Shown here piece after piece: positions 6,580 through 15,679 of a stretch of 19,198 nucleotides of DNA. The stretch's first letter is position 1. Each line of letters begins with the position of its first letter. Position numbers and translations under genes: made by a program. The notes beneath the pieces were generated by a model that did not search any database, was not told where the DNA came from, and saw nothing but the letters and a program-made list of their open reading frames with translations. The DNA is from Planctomycetales bacterium (GTDB lineage Bacteria > Planctomycetota > Planctomycetia > Pirellulales > Thermoguttaceae). The stretch covers positions 1 to 19,198 of the forward strand of contig SKOZ01000020.1 of NCBI GenBank assembly GCA_007119795.1. Reading direction: 5' to 3'.

Positions 6580-7326
6580 ATGCGAGACAAAGAACGAGCG
6601 GCCGACGGCATGCGCCCGGTCCGCATCACGCGCGGCTTCACCCGCGCGGCCCCGGGAAGTGTGCTGTTCGAAGCGGGGGAGACCATGGTCCTTTGTACGG
6701 CCAGCCTGGCCGAGGAGGTCCCGCCATGGATGATCGGCCAGGACCGCGGTTGGGTGACGGCCGAATACGGCATGCTCCCCGGGAGCACCAGCCCGCGGAA
6801 GCGACGCGACCGCGGCGGTCCCGTGGAGGGGCGGACGCTGGAGATCCAGCGGCTCATCGGCCGCAGCCTGCGGGCGGCGGTCGACTTGGCGGCCCTGGGC
6901 CCGCGGACGATCACCCTCGACTGCGACGTCCTCCAGGCCGACGGCGGCACGCGGACGGCGTGCATCACGGCGGCCTTCGTAGCCCTCTGCGAGGCGATCA
7001 CCACCATCGGGGAGCGGCTGCCCGAACCGCAGCGGCTCCCCCTGACCGGCAGCGTGGCGGCCGTGAGCGTGGGGCTGGCCGAGGGGGAACCGCTGCTCGA
7101 TCTAGACTACGCCGAGGACGTGGCGGCCGCGGTGGACATGAACGTGGTGATGACCGGCGACGGCCGCCTCGTGGAAGTTCAGGGAACGGGTGAGGGAACC
7201 ACCTTCACCGAGGAGGATCTTTCGGCGATGCTCCGCCTGGCTCGCAAGGGGATCGCCGAACTGACCGGGTTCCAGCGCACCGCACTGGGCGAGCGGTGGC
7301 CGCTGCACTCGGTTTCGGGGCGTTGA
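6580..7326 (+). CDS. rph: Ribonuclease PH
   Basis: A 248-residue phosphorolytic 3'-5' exoribonuclease that trims the 3' ends of tRNA precursors and other RNAs using phosphate and releasing nucleoside diphosphates. It normally works as a cytoplasmic hexamer. The length is normal and the fold appears complete. Visible family signatures are [18 protein letters not shown] at the N-terminus, [16 protein letters not shown] (65-80), GRSLRA (94-99), the phosphate-binding GGTRTA (122-127) and LDLDYAED (173-180) with active-site acids. ATG 6580 is well supported by AAGGAGG at 6567-6573, six bases upstream, and by the extended -10 element. A 71-bp double-hairpin repeat stands on each side of the gene. 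The usual partner gene for an inosine/xanthosine triphosphate pyrophosphatase does not follow. Confidence 0.95.
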   Translation: MRDKERAADGMRPVRITRGFTRAAPGSVLFEAGETMVLCTASLAEEVPPWMIGQDRGWVTAEYGMLPGSTSPRKRRDRGGPVEGRTLEIQRLIGRSLRAAVDLAALGPRTITLDCDVLQADGGTRTACITAAFVALCEAITTIGERLPEPQRLPLTGSVAAVSVGLAEGEPLLDLDYAEDVAAAVDMNVVMTGDGRLVEVQGTGEGTTFTEEDLSAMLRLARKGIAELTGFQRTALGERWPLHSVSGR

Positions 7327-7355
7327 GGGGAGGGCCCATAGCCACCGGCGGCCCA

Positions 7356-7426
7356 GCGAAGCGGCGCTTCGCGGAGGTGCGCCCCCAAGCTGGAGCTTGG
7401 GGACGAGGGATGGCGGGGACGAGGGA
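7356..7426. repeat. 71-bp double-hairpin repeat, copy B (downstream of rph)
   Basis: The hairpins are GCGAAGC-GGC-GCTTCGC (7356-7372) and CCAAGCT-GG-AGCTTGG (7385-7400). It is about 89% identical by hand alignment to copy A at 6468-6538. It begins 30 bp after the rph stop and could help terminate or stabilise the rph transcript. A -10-like TATACT follows at 7449-7454, in the same order as in copy A. Confidence 0.75.
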
Positions 7427-7448
7427 AGCCGTGCCCATCATTTTGGTG

Positions 7449-7454
7449 TATACT
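7449..7454 (+). promoter_or_regulatory. Possible -10 element upstream of the ferredoxin-like gene
   Basis: TATACT is a five-of-six match to TATAAT, about 115 bp before the start at 7570. No clear -35 element accompanies it. It sits 22 bp after repeat copy B, as the rph -10 sits 15 bp after copy A. Confidence 0.3.
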
Positions 7455-7569
7455 GTCGTCTGCAGTCCAGCGGATAGGCGAGGAAGACCCGCGGAGCGGT
7501 TGGCGGCGACCGGCTGCCTCCTCCGTCCGGATCGAGTTGCCGTGATCCCACCCACCGCGCGAGTTCTGT

Positions 7570-8382
7570 ATGCCCCCCCGGCCGACGATCGTCCTTTCCC
7601 GATTCCGCGAGCACGACTCCCGGCGGCGCGCCCGCGAGGATGCCCTCTTGGAGGCGCTGGCCGCCCGCGGCGGCTTGCGCGTGGTGGTGGTTCCCCTCCT
7701 CACGGACATTTCCCCGGAGGGGCCCAGCGTGGCGCGGCTCAAGGCGGCGGCCGGCGAGTTGGTCGTGCTCTCCTGGCTGCACCCGCGGGCGGCCTTCTGG
7801 ACGCTCTGGGCGCTGGGTGTTCGCGGGGAGGCGCCGGAGCCGGCCGCCGCGGAGGACGCGGGCGCGCAGCAGCCGATCCGCTGCCTGTCGCTGGAGGGCG
7901 AGGCCGGCGCGGCCGGGGATCTGGCGGCGCTCGAGGCGCTGCTGGGCCTGCCGCCCGCCGGCGCGGGGCCGAGCACCATCGAGGAGATCGACGAGGCGAC
8001 GCGGCCCCGCTGGTACCCGGTGGTCGACTTCAGCCGCTGCAGCGGCTGCCTGGAGTGCCTCGAGTTTTGCCTCTTCGGCGTCTTCGGCATCGGCCCGGAG
8101 GACGAGGCGGCGGTCGAGCAGCCCGACGCCTGCCGCAATGGCTGTCCCGCCTGCGCGCGGGTTTGCGGCGCCCGCGCGATCATCTTCCCGCTCTGCGACG
8201 ATCCGGCCGTGGCCGGCGACCTCGAGGCCGCTATGGACCGCCCTTCCCCCGGCCTGGCGCCGGGAAACCCGCTGATCACGATGATCGAACCCGAGGGCCA
8301 GCCTTCACCGGCTGAGGACCGCGAAGCGCCGCCACCGCCCGACCGCCTCGACCGGCTGGTCGACGAGATCGACGATCTGTAG
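7570..8382 (+). CDS. Ferredoxin-like protein with two [4Fe-4S] motifs
   Basis: A 270-residue protein. The N-terminal 100 residues form an alpha/beta-like segment (RPTIVLSRFREHDSRRRARE, LRVVVVPLLTDISPEGP, ELVVLSWLHPRAAFW). An acidic linker leads to a dicluster ferredoxin domain: CSGCLECLEFC (C157, C160, C163, C167; CxxCxxCxxxC) and CRNGCPACARVC (C188, C192, C195, C199; CxxxCxxCxxxC). The second motif has one extra residue in its first spacing. The C-terminus is Pro/Asp-rich and disordered-looking, ending DRLDRLVDEIDDL. It probably transfers electrons or supports an unknown partner in the cytoplasm, since there is no signal peptide. ATG 7570 has no ribosome binding site, and the frame has no better start. 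It is transcribed in the same direction as rph and carB but with large gaps, so an operon is uncertain. The partner and reaction cannot be deduced. Confidence 0.8.
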   Translation: MPPRPTIVLSRFREHDSRRRAREDALLEALAARGGLRVVVVPLLTDISPEGPSVARLKAAAGELVVLSWLHPRAAFWTLWALGVRGEAPEPAAAEDAGAQQPIRCLSLEGEAGAAGDLAALEALLGLPPAGAGPSTIEEIDEATRPRWYPVVDFSRCSGCLECLEFCLFGVFGIGPEDEAAVEQPDACRNGCPACARVCGARAIIFPLCDDPAVAGDLEAAMDRPSPGLAPGNPLITMIEPEGQPSPAEDREAPPPPDRLDRLVDEIDDL

Positions 8383-8432
8383 GGAGGAGGCGGCCGAGTT
8401 CCGAGGAACCCCCATGTGCAGAAGGCGGGGAA

Positions 8433-8442
8433 CAGAATTCTG
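8433..8442. other. 10-bp perfect palindrome CAGAATTCTG
   Basis: A short palindrome in the 195-bp gap between the ferredoxin-like gene and carB. It may be a binding site, but a palindrome of this size can occur by chance. Confidence 0.2.
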
Positions 8443-8494
8443 CGAATGCCGCTACGGGCCTGCGCGGCGGCTTCTGCCCCCTCATTCCTACGGC

Positions 8495-8524
8495 TTGATT
8501 GCTGCCCCCCCGGTGTGCTAACAT
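8495..8524 (+). promoter_or_regulatory. carB: Probable carB promoter
   Basis: TTGATT (8495-8500) and TAACAT (8519-8524) are separated by 18 bp, each matching four of six consensus positions. Transcription would start near 8531, giving a leader of about 47 nt to GTG 8578. Confidence 0.45.
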
Positions 8525-8577
8525 TGAGCGATTTTGCATACCCTGCCAGGGCTCGATCGAGCAAAGGAACCCAACAC

Positions 8578-11853
<3,276 letters not shown>

Positions 11854-11982
11854 GCCGGAAAAGACTCGGCCATCTTCTGGCCCGACGGCACAGGAGCCGA
11901 GGGAAGGAGAAGAGTCGTGGCAGGCGAGCCACCACCGACAGCCCGGCACAGGAGGGGGATCCCGGCGAGGTTCCCGTAGCAC

Positions 11983-12057
11983 ATGAAGTTAGGAAGCCTG
12001 GTCTGGTTTTCGTCGCGCCAGCACCCGTTCGCCGTGCGCGAGCGGCACTGCCTGGGA
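11983..12057 (+). pseudogene. Detached N-terminus of the SEC-C protein gene (probable frameshift)
   Basis: ATG 11983, directly after a TAG in the same frame (11977-11979), opens [20 protein letters not shown] followed by RHCL. Removing one G from GGG at 12054-12056 joins this to [17 protein letters not shown] in the frame of the downstream SEC-C gene. That frame has no ATG, GTG or TTG before 12089. The join restores a continuous, sensible N-terminus, so the original gene probably began here. Confidence 0.55.
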
Positions 12058-12088
12058 GTGGATCGAACTGCGGGGGCGCAAGCCCGAA

Positions 12089-12553
12089 GTGGAGCTGCGG
12101 CAAGACGCGATCGCCGAGTTCACGCTGGACGGGGAGTTCAAGAGTCTCGTCGGCGAAGAGGGATCGGCGGAGGCCGCCGTGCAACTGGTCCGCGCCTGGC
12201 GGGATCGCTGCGGTGAGCTGTTCGAGACCTTTCGCGAGCGTTACGCGCAAATGAGGGTAATCGGCGCACGGAGCATGCCGGCCGGCGAGCCAACGGCGCC
12301 GAGCGCGCAGCCCGAGCAGCACGCAGAGCGGAGCCTGCCGGTGGTCGCACCACCGGCGGGCAGCGAGAACGCCTTGCCGCGCTCCGGTCGCACCCTGCCG
12401 GTTTTCGTGCCACCGGCGGGCGGCGAGAAGGCGGTGGAGCGCAGCGAGCGGCAGCCTGGCCCGGCACCACCGATCGGCGCGCGGGTGGGGCGGAACGACC
12501 CGTGCCCGTGCGGCAGCGGCCGGAAATACAAGCACTGCTGCGGGAGGCGCTGA
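12089..12553 (+). CDS. SEC-C motif protein with three 20-residue tandem repeats
   Basis: From GTG 12089 the product has 154 residues. It has an N-terminal alpha/beta part ([20 protein letters not shown], then a helix [20 protein letters not shown]), a low-complexity Pro/Ala/Glu linker, and a C-terminal SEC-C zinc-binding motif, [20 protein letters not shown] (CxCx8CC). SEC-C modules occur at the end of SecA and in many small proteins and bind zinc; the role here is unknown. The linker is built from three 20-residue units (12269-12448), the second and third being [20 protein letters not shown] and [20 protein letters not shown]. The GTG start is probably an artefact of a one-base frameshift at 12054-12056; the natural start is likely ATG 11983. 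The protein is presumably cytoplasmic. Confidence 0.75.
   Translation: MELRQDAIAEFTLDGEFKSLVGEEGSAEAAVQLVRAWRDRCGELFETFRERYAQMRVIGARSMPAGEPTAPSAQPEQHAERSLPVVAPPAGSENALPRSGRTLPVFVPPAGGEKAVERSERQPGPAPPIGARVGRNDPCPCGSGRKYKHCCGRR
12269..12448 (+). repeat. Three in-frame 60-bp tandem repeats inside the SEC-C gene
   Basis: Units run 12269-12328, 12329-12388 and 12389-12448, exactly 60 bp each. Units 2 and 3 are clearly similar (both contain CTGCCGGT...CCACCGGCGGGC); unit 1 is diverged. Unit 2 carries CCGGTGGT-CGC-ACCACCGG, a perfect 8-bp hairpin. The protein consensus is R-S/T-L/M-P-V-x-x-P-P-A-G. Confidence 0.7.
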
Positions 12554-12665
12554 GCCGCGGCGGACGATCCGTCGCTGCTGTTCAGGCCGATCGGGACGTT
12601 CCCCGCGGACTGGTTCGCGATCTGCTCGGGAGGAAACAGTGGACGACGGCACCCCCGCGCCTTCC

Positions 12666-12707
12666 ATCGCCTGAGCTGCCCGGCAAACCGCCTTCACCTC
12701 AGGCGAT
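12666..12707. terminator. Candidate bidirectional terminator between convergent genes
   Basis: ATCGCCTGAG (12666-12675) and CTCAGGCGAT (12698-12707) are perfect 10-bp inverted repeats with a 22-base loop, placed between the convergent SEC-C and DUF1559 genes and reaching the DUF1559 stop codon. There is no T-run, so efficiency is uncertain. Confidence 0.45.
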
Positions 12708-13696
12708 CAATACTCCCCGAGAACCTCTCCCCCGCTGCGGGTAGCCAGGGCGCGCCAGGTGGCCCCGTCCACGGTATTGGCAATAAAGCGCACGGCGCCG
12801 TCGCCGAAGAGGGCGTTGACGCCGCCCGGGTGGCGGCTCCGTGCCGCCCGCCAACCGGGGTTGCTGTGGCGAATGCAGTCCGGCTCGTCGTGGTTCGGCG
12901 GATACCAGTGATTGTAGAGGCCGTTACGGTAGTTGCCGTCGGCCCACACGGCGCCCCGATCGGTCCGCCAGACGGCCGTCGCTCGGCAGATCTCCTCGGT
13001 CAGCTCGGTGACCGACTCCTGGACGTAGGCGTACATGGTGCGCGGATCGAGGTCGGCGCGGTCGAATCGCTCGCGCTCCCCGCCCGGTCCCAGGAGGCTC
13101 TCCGACATGAAGGCCGTGTTGCTCGTACCGTCGACGACGTCGGCGAAGCGGACGCGGGAATTGACGAAGAAGACGCCGTCGGCCTTCTCCGCCTGGCCGC
13201 CCCGCGCCCCGCTGCCCGCCGAGGCGACGTAGTTGGCCGGGCCGAAGTCTTCATAGACGCGGGTGAAGCGGTCGCTCGGACAGAGGAAGAGGTCCACGCG
13301 CTGCGCCACGGCGAACCGGTTCACGGGAAAGACACTGTTGGGCGGATCCTGGTTGCGGCCGCCGAAGAGAGGGTAGTCGAGATCGAGGGCGTCGTAGACC
13401 GCCGTCTGCTCGAGGAAGGGTGTCAGCTCCGCGAGGACCGACCAGCGGAAGTGGCCGGCGGGCACGGTGGGGTCGGCCGGCCAGGGCTTGACCTGGTAGC
13501 CGTAGGGAAAGCGACCGCGGACGTCGTGGTGGTGGTGCAGGGCCAGCCCTAACTGCCGCAGGTTGTTGGCACACGCCATCCGCCGCGCCGCCTCGCGGGC
13601 CGCCTGGACCGCCGGCAGCAGGAGGGCCGTGAGCACGCCGATGACGGCGATGACCACCAAGAGCTCAACCAGGGTAAAAGCGCACCGCCGCTTCAT
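12707..13696 (-). CDS. DUF1559 domain protein (type IV pilin-like, H-X9-DG)
   Basis: A 329-residue protein with a prepilin-type N-terminus: MKRRCAFTLVELLVVIAVIG, a short basic leader followed by F-T-L-V-E-L-L and a hydrophobic helix, normally cleaved by a prepilin peptidase before the Phe. The DUF1559 body follows, with LLPAVQAAREAARRMACANN, NLRQLGLALHHHHD, a PSDR segment, VDGTSNTAFMSES, and the terminal H-X9-DG motif RHPGGVNALFGDGAVRF. This family is found in very large numbers in Planctomycetota and is presumed to be surface-exposed or exported through a type II secretion-like system; its exact role is unknown. It is third in a minus-strand run, 60 bp after the gene at 13757, and may share its transcript. 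Length and all motifs are normal. Confidence 0.95.
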   Translation of the reverse strand: MKRRCAFTLVELLVVIAVIGVLTALLLPAVQAAREAARRMACANNLRQLGLALHHHHDVRGRFPYGYQVKPWPADPTVPAGHFRWSVLAELTPFLEQTAVYDALDLDYPLFGGRNQDPPNSVFPVNRFAVAQRVDLFLCPSDRFTRVYEDFGPANYVASAGSGARGGQAEKADGVFFVNSRVRFADVVDGTSNTAFMSESLLGPGGERERFDRADLDPRTMYAYVQESVTELTEEICRATAVWRTDRGAVWADGNYRNGLYNHWYPPNHDEPDCIRHSNPGWRAARSRHPGGVNALFGDGAVRFIANTVDGATWRALATRSGGEVLGEY

Positions 13697-13756
13697 GGGA
13701 AGATCGATCGGCTGGGAGGGAATCGGTCTGCGGGCCGAAAAACCCCGCGGGGAACA

Positions 13757-14371
13757 TCACGACGGCGCGCGGCCCTGCCCCCGCCGACCGGCGAGGAGGA
13801 AGGTCATGCCGAAGACGATCACGAAGACCACGGCGAGGGCCAGCGGGAGCGCGCCCCCGAAGCCGTCGGCATCGGCGGCGGCCTGGCCATCCGCGGCCGC
13901 TTCCGGTTCGGTGCCGGTAACCGGCGCCGCCTCCACGGCGGGCGGCGCGACCGCCGGCGCGGCTTGGGCCTCGTCCACGGTCAGCCGCAGGCGGGCGAAG
14001 TGGCCGGTGGCATCTTCGACGAGAAGCCGGTACGCTCCCGCCGCGACGCCTTCGAAGGCGTACCGGCCCGCCGCGTCGGTGGTGCCGCTGTGGATCACCG
14101 TGCCGCCCTCGTCCTGGAGCTGAACCGTGGCATTCGGGGCCAAGGAGCCGTCGTCGTAGAAGGCCTCCACTTCGAGGCGGCCGCTTTCGATGCGGTATTC
14201 CACTCCCAATTCATGGGCTCCCGAGGGGGCAGCGGCGAGAGACCAGAACAGGACCCCGGCCGCGATCGCAAGGGAGGAGGGAACCGAGGACCGCAAGGGA
14301 AGCGGGGGACGAGCGGCCTGTGCTCGATCGCTCTTCCGGCCGCGGGTAAGGGGCTGCATCGGCGAATCCAT
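13757..14371 (-). CDS. Carboxypeptidase-regulatory-like protein with C-terminal membrane anchor (NikL-like)
   Basis: A 204-residue protein from ATG 14371; ATG 14359 is equally possible, and neither has a clear ribosome binding site. The frame is open further upstream. A basic N-terminus precedes a signal peptide (SSLAIAAGVLFWSLAAAPSG, then AHELG). A beta-sandwich of the carboxypeptidase regulatory-like type follows (LEVEAFYDDGSLAPNATVQL, GTTDAAGRYAFEGVAAGAYR), then an Ala/Pro linker and one membrane helix (LPLALAVVFVIVFGMTFLLA) with a short basic cytoplasmic tail. This architecture resembles NikL, an extracytoplasmic accessory of nickel ECF transporters. That reading is strengthened by the DUF4198 gene 57 bp upstream, but no cbiM/nikM, cbiQ or cbiO homologue is in the window. 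The assignment is inference; a generic anchored beta-domain protein is the alternative. Confidence 0.75.
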   Translation of the reverse strand: MDSPMQPLTRGRKSDRAQAARPPLPLRSSVPSSLAIAAGVLFWSLAAAPSGAHELGVEYRIESGRLEVEAFYDDGSLAPNATVQLQDEGGTVIHSGTTDAAGRYAFEGVAAGAYRLLVEDATGHFARLRLTVDEAQAAPAVAPPAVEAAPVTGTEPEAAADGQAAADADGFGGALPLALAVVFVIVFGMTFLLAGRRGQGRAPS

Positions 14372-14428
14372 AAGGTATGAACGCAAGGAAAGCGGAAGCC
14401 GGGGGGCGGCGGACAAGACCACCTGCTC

Positions 14429-15229
14429 CTACGGCCGGATGGGCATGGTCAATGTCGTGGTGGTCGACTCGTAGTCGTACTCCGGGCGGGTCGCTTCGTC
14501 GGCGAGCTTGCGGACGCGGACCAGGAGCGTCCACAGGCCGGGCTGATCGGCGCGGAGCGGAGCGACACCCTCGCCGTCGGTCTGGATCGCGTAGCACCAG
14601 GCCTCCTCGGGCTCGAAGCCGTCGTAGGCCGCCAGCAGGAGCTCGCGGTCCGCGGGCTGGCCGTCGAAGAGGACCTGGAAGCGGATGGTCCGGCCGGCGC
14701 GCCAGCGGTCGGGGCCGTCGAGAGGGACGATCTCCAGGGGCAGGCCGGCCGGCTCCACGGCGCCGGCTCCGGGCGTGCCCGCCACGAGCAGGGCCTTGGC
14801 GGTGTGCTGGCTCCGCTGGCCGTAGTCGATGTCTCCCTCGGTAACGCTCGACTTGGGGCCCCGCCGCATGAGGCGGTTCCCTTCGGCGTCGCGCACGTAG
14901 GTAAGCACCGTCGCCTGGCGGCTGGCGGCCACCTGGTAGACGCCCGGCTCGCTTAGCGTCCGCGCGTTGGCCTGTACGGCAAGGCCCTCGCGCGCCAGCG
15001 GCGAGACCGAGCCGCCCGGGGCGATGAGATCGTACCGCTCCAGCGTCTCGGCGGCGACGGGGTTGTCGTCTGCCAGCGAGTGCCCCCAGGAGAGAAACAC
15101 CGTGGTCCGCTCGCCCGGACTGGCCACCTGATAGGGGTCGGCCACGACCCGCAACTCATGGGCCTGAGCGGCCGCCGTGACGATAGACAGGGCCAGGGCG
15201 GCCACCAGCAGCGCGGGTATCTTGCGCAT
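14429..15229 (-). CDS. DUF4198 domain periplasmic protein (NikK/CbiK-like)
   Basis: A 266-residue secreted protein. ATG 15229 is chosen because GGAGAGAG lies just upstream and because MRKIPALLVAALALSIVTAA forms a standard signal peptide ending AAAQA, with HELRVVADPYQV at the mature N-terminus. Earlier in-frame ATGs at 15244 and 15292 are possible. The body is beta-rich (RTTVFLSWGHSLADDNPV, LSEPGVYQVAASR, WRAGRTIRFQVLFDGQPADR, GLWTLLVRVRK) and matches the DUF4198 pattern. DUF4198 proteins occur beside nickel and cobalt transporters, where the N-terminal His after signal cleavage is thought to help bind metal; here the mature start would have HEL. It is first in a minus-strand run with the NikL-like and DUF1559 genes, behind a strong promoter at 15314-15342. 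Confidence 0.85.
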   Translation of the reverse strand: MRKIPALLVAALALSIVTAAAQAHELRVVADPYQVASPGERTTVFLSWGHSLADDNPVAAETLERYDLIAPGGSVSPLAREGLAVQANARTLSEPGVYQVAASRQATVLTYVRDAEGNRLMRRGPKSSVTEGDIDYGQRSQHTAKALLVAGTPGAGAVEPAGLPLEIVPLDGPDRWRAGRTIRFQVLFDGQPADRELLLAAYDGFEPEEAWCYAIQTDGEGVAPLRADQPGLWTLLVRVRKLADEATRPEYDYESTTTTLTMPIRP

Positions 15230-15253
15230 CGGCTCTCTCTCCATGGCTGAGGC

Positions 15254-15272
15254 CCGGGTCCGCTGAACCCGG
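15254..15272 (-). other. Hairpin in the DUF4198 leader
   Basis: CCGGGT (15254-15259) and ACCCGG (15267-15272) form a 6-bp stem with a 7-base loop, about midway in the predicted roughly 78-nt leader. It may influence message stability. It does not resemble a nickel or cobalamin riboswitch, being much too small. Confidence 0.35.
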
Positions 15273-15313
15273 CGCCGTGTTGCGGGAGGCATGGTGTTAC
15301 GGAATTGAAGGAA

Positions 15314-15342
15314 ATATTACCGCCGCCGTTTCCGGCTGTCAA
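15314..15342 (-). promoter_or_regulatory. Sigma-70-type promoter of the DUF4198 run
   Basis: On the minus strand a perfect -35, TTGACA (15342-15337), is followed after exactly 17 bp by TAATAT (15319-15314), a four-of-six -10. Transcription would start near 15307, about 78 nt before ATG 15229. This is the best -35/-10 pair in the window. Confidence 0.65.
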
Positions 15343-15379
15343 GAGACCGCCGCCTGAGGACGCGAGAGACGCGGCTTGT

Positions 15380-15472
15380 GGGGCGGACTTCCAGGTCCGG
15401 CTCACCAGAAAGCCGCCACGCCAGTCCTTCCCGAACCGCGGGCTGATCGTCGACAATCAGAACCCGCGTCAC
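15380..15472 (-). pseudogene. Truncated response-regulator receiver domain (about 30 codons)
   Basis: From GTG 15472 the minus strand reads VTRVLIVDDQPAVREGLAWR followed by LSGEPDLEV, the first beta strand, acidic DD pair and first helix of a LuxR/NarL-type receiver domain. Similarity then stops; the frame continues into Arg-rich, non-homologous sequence, and the DUF4198 promoter lies just beyond. The phospho-acceptor Asp, the rest of the receiver and any DNA-binding domain are absent. It lies about 200 bp downstream of, and on the same strand as, the histidine kinase gene, the usual place for a cognate regulator. A copy of a dispersed 27-bp repeat (15489-15515) sits 16 bp upstream. Confidence 0.7.
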
Positions 15473-15488
15473 CAGAGGAATGCCGTCT

Positions 15489-15515
15489 ACGGCCGCGAGA
15501 ATTGGGACAGTCCCC
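15489..15515. repeat. Dispersed 27-bp repeat, copy 2
   Basis: Identical over 27 bp to 6093-6119, including GAATTGGGACAGTCCCC. Unlike copy 1 it has no matching CTCGCGGCCG left arm nearby, so it appears to be half of the hairpin unit. It lies between the kinase gene and the receiver remnant. Confidence 0.65.
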
Positions 15516-15679
15516 CCTGAACGGTTGCCCTTCGAACTCTTCCTCAGATTTCACCATCAACCTTCTCCACGGTCGATGCGACCCTTCTCGCGCGGCGAGC
15601 GCCCCATGACCCGACCACGATCTGCGACATCGAGACCGACAGCGCGTCGATATGTCACGGTGGCCATGGCAGGTGGCCC

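Noticed and set aside
6580..7426. rph and its two flanking 71-bp repeats as a composite mobile unit
   Set aside because: Both copies are in the same orientation around a single housekeeping gene, with no transposase or target duplications. Independent insertion of dispersed repeats is simpler.
12269..12448. CRISPR-like array in the SEC-C gene
   Set aside because: There are only three contiguous 60-bp units with no spacers, in frame within a protein linker. This is a coding tandem repeat.
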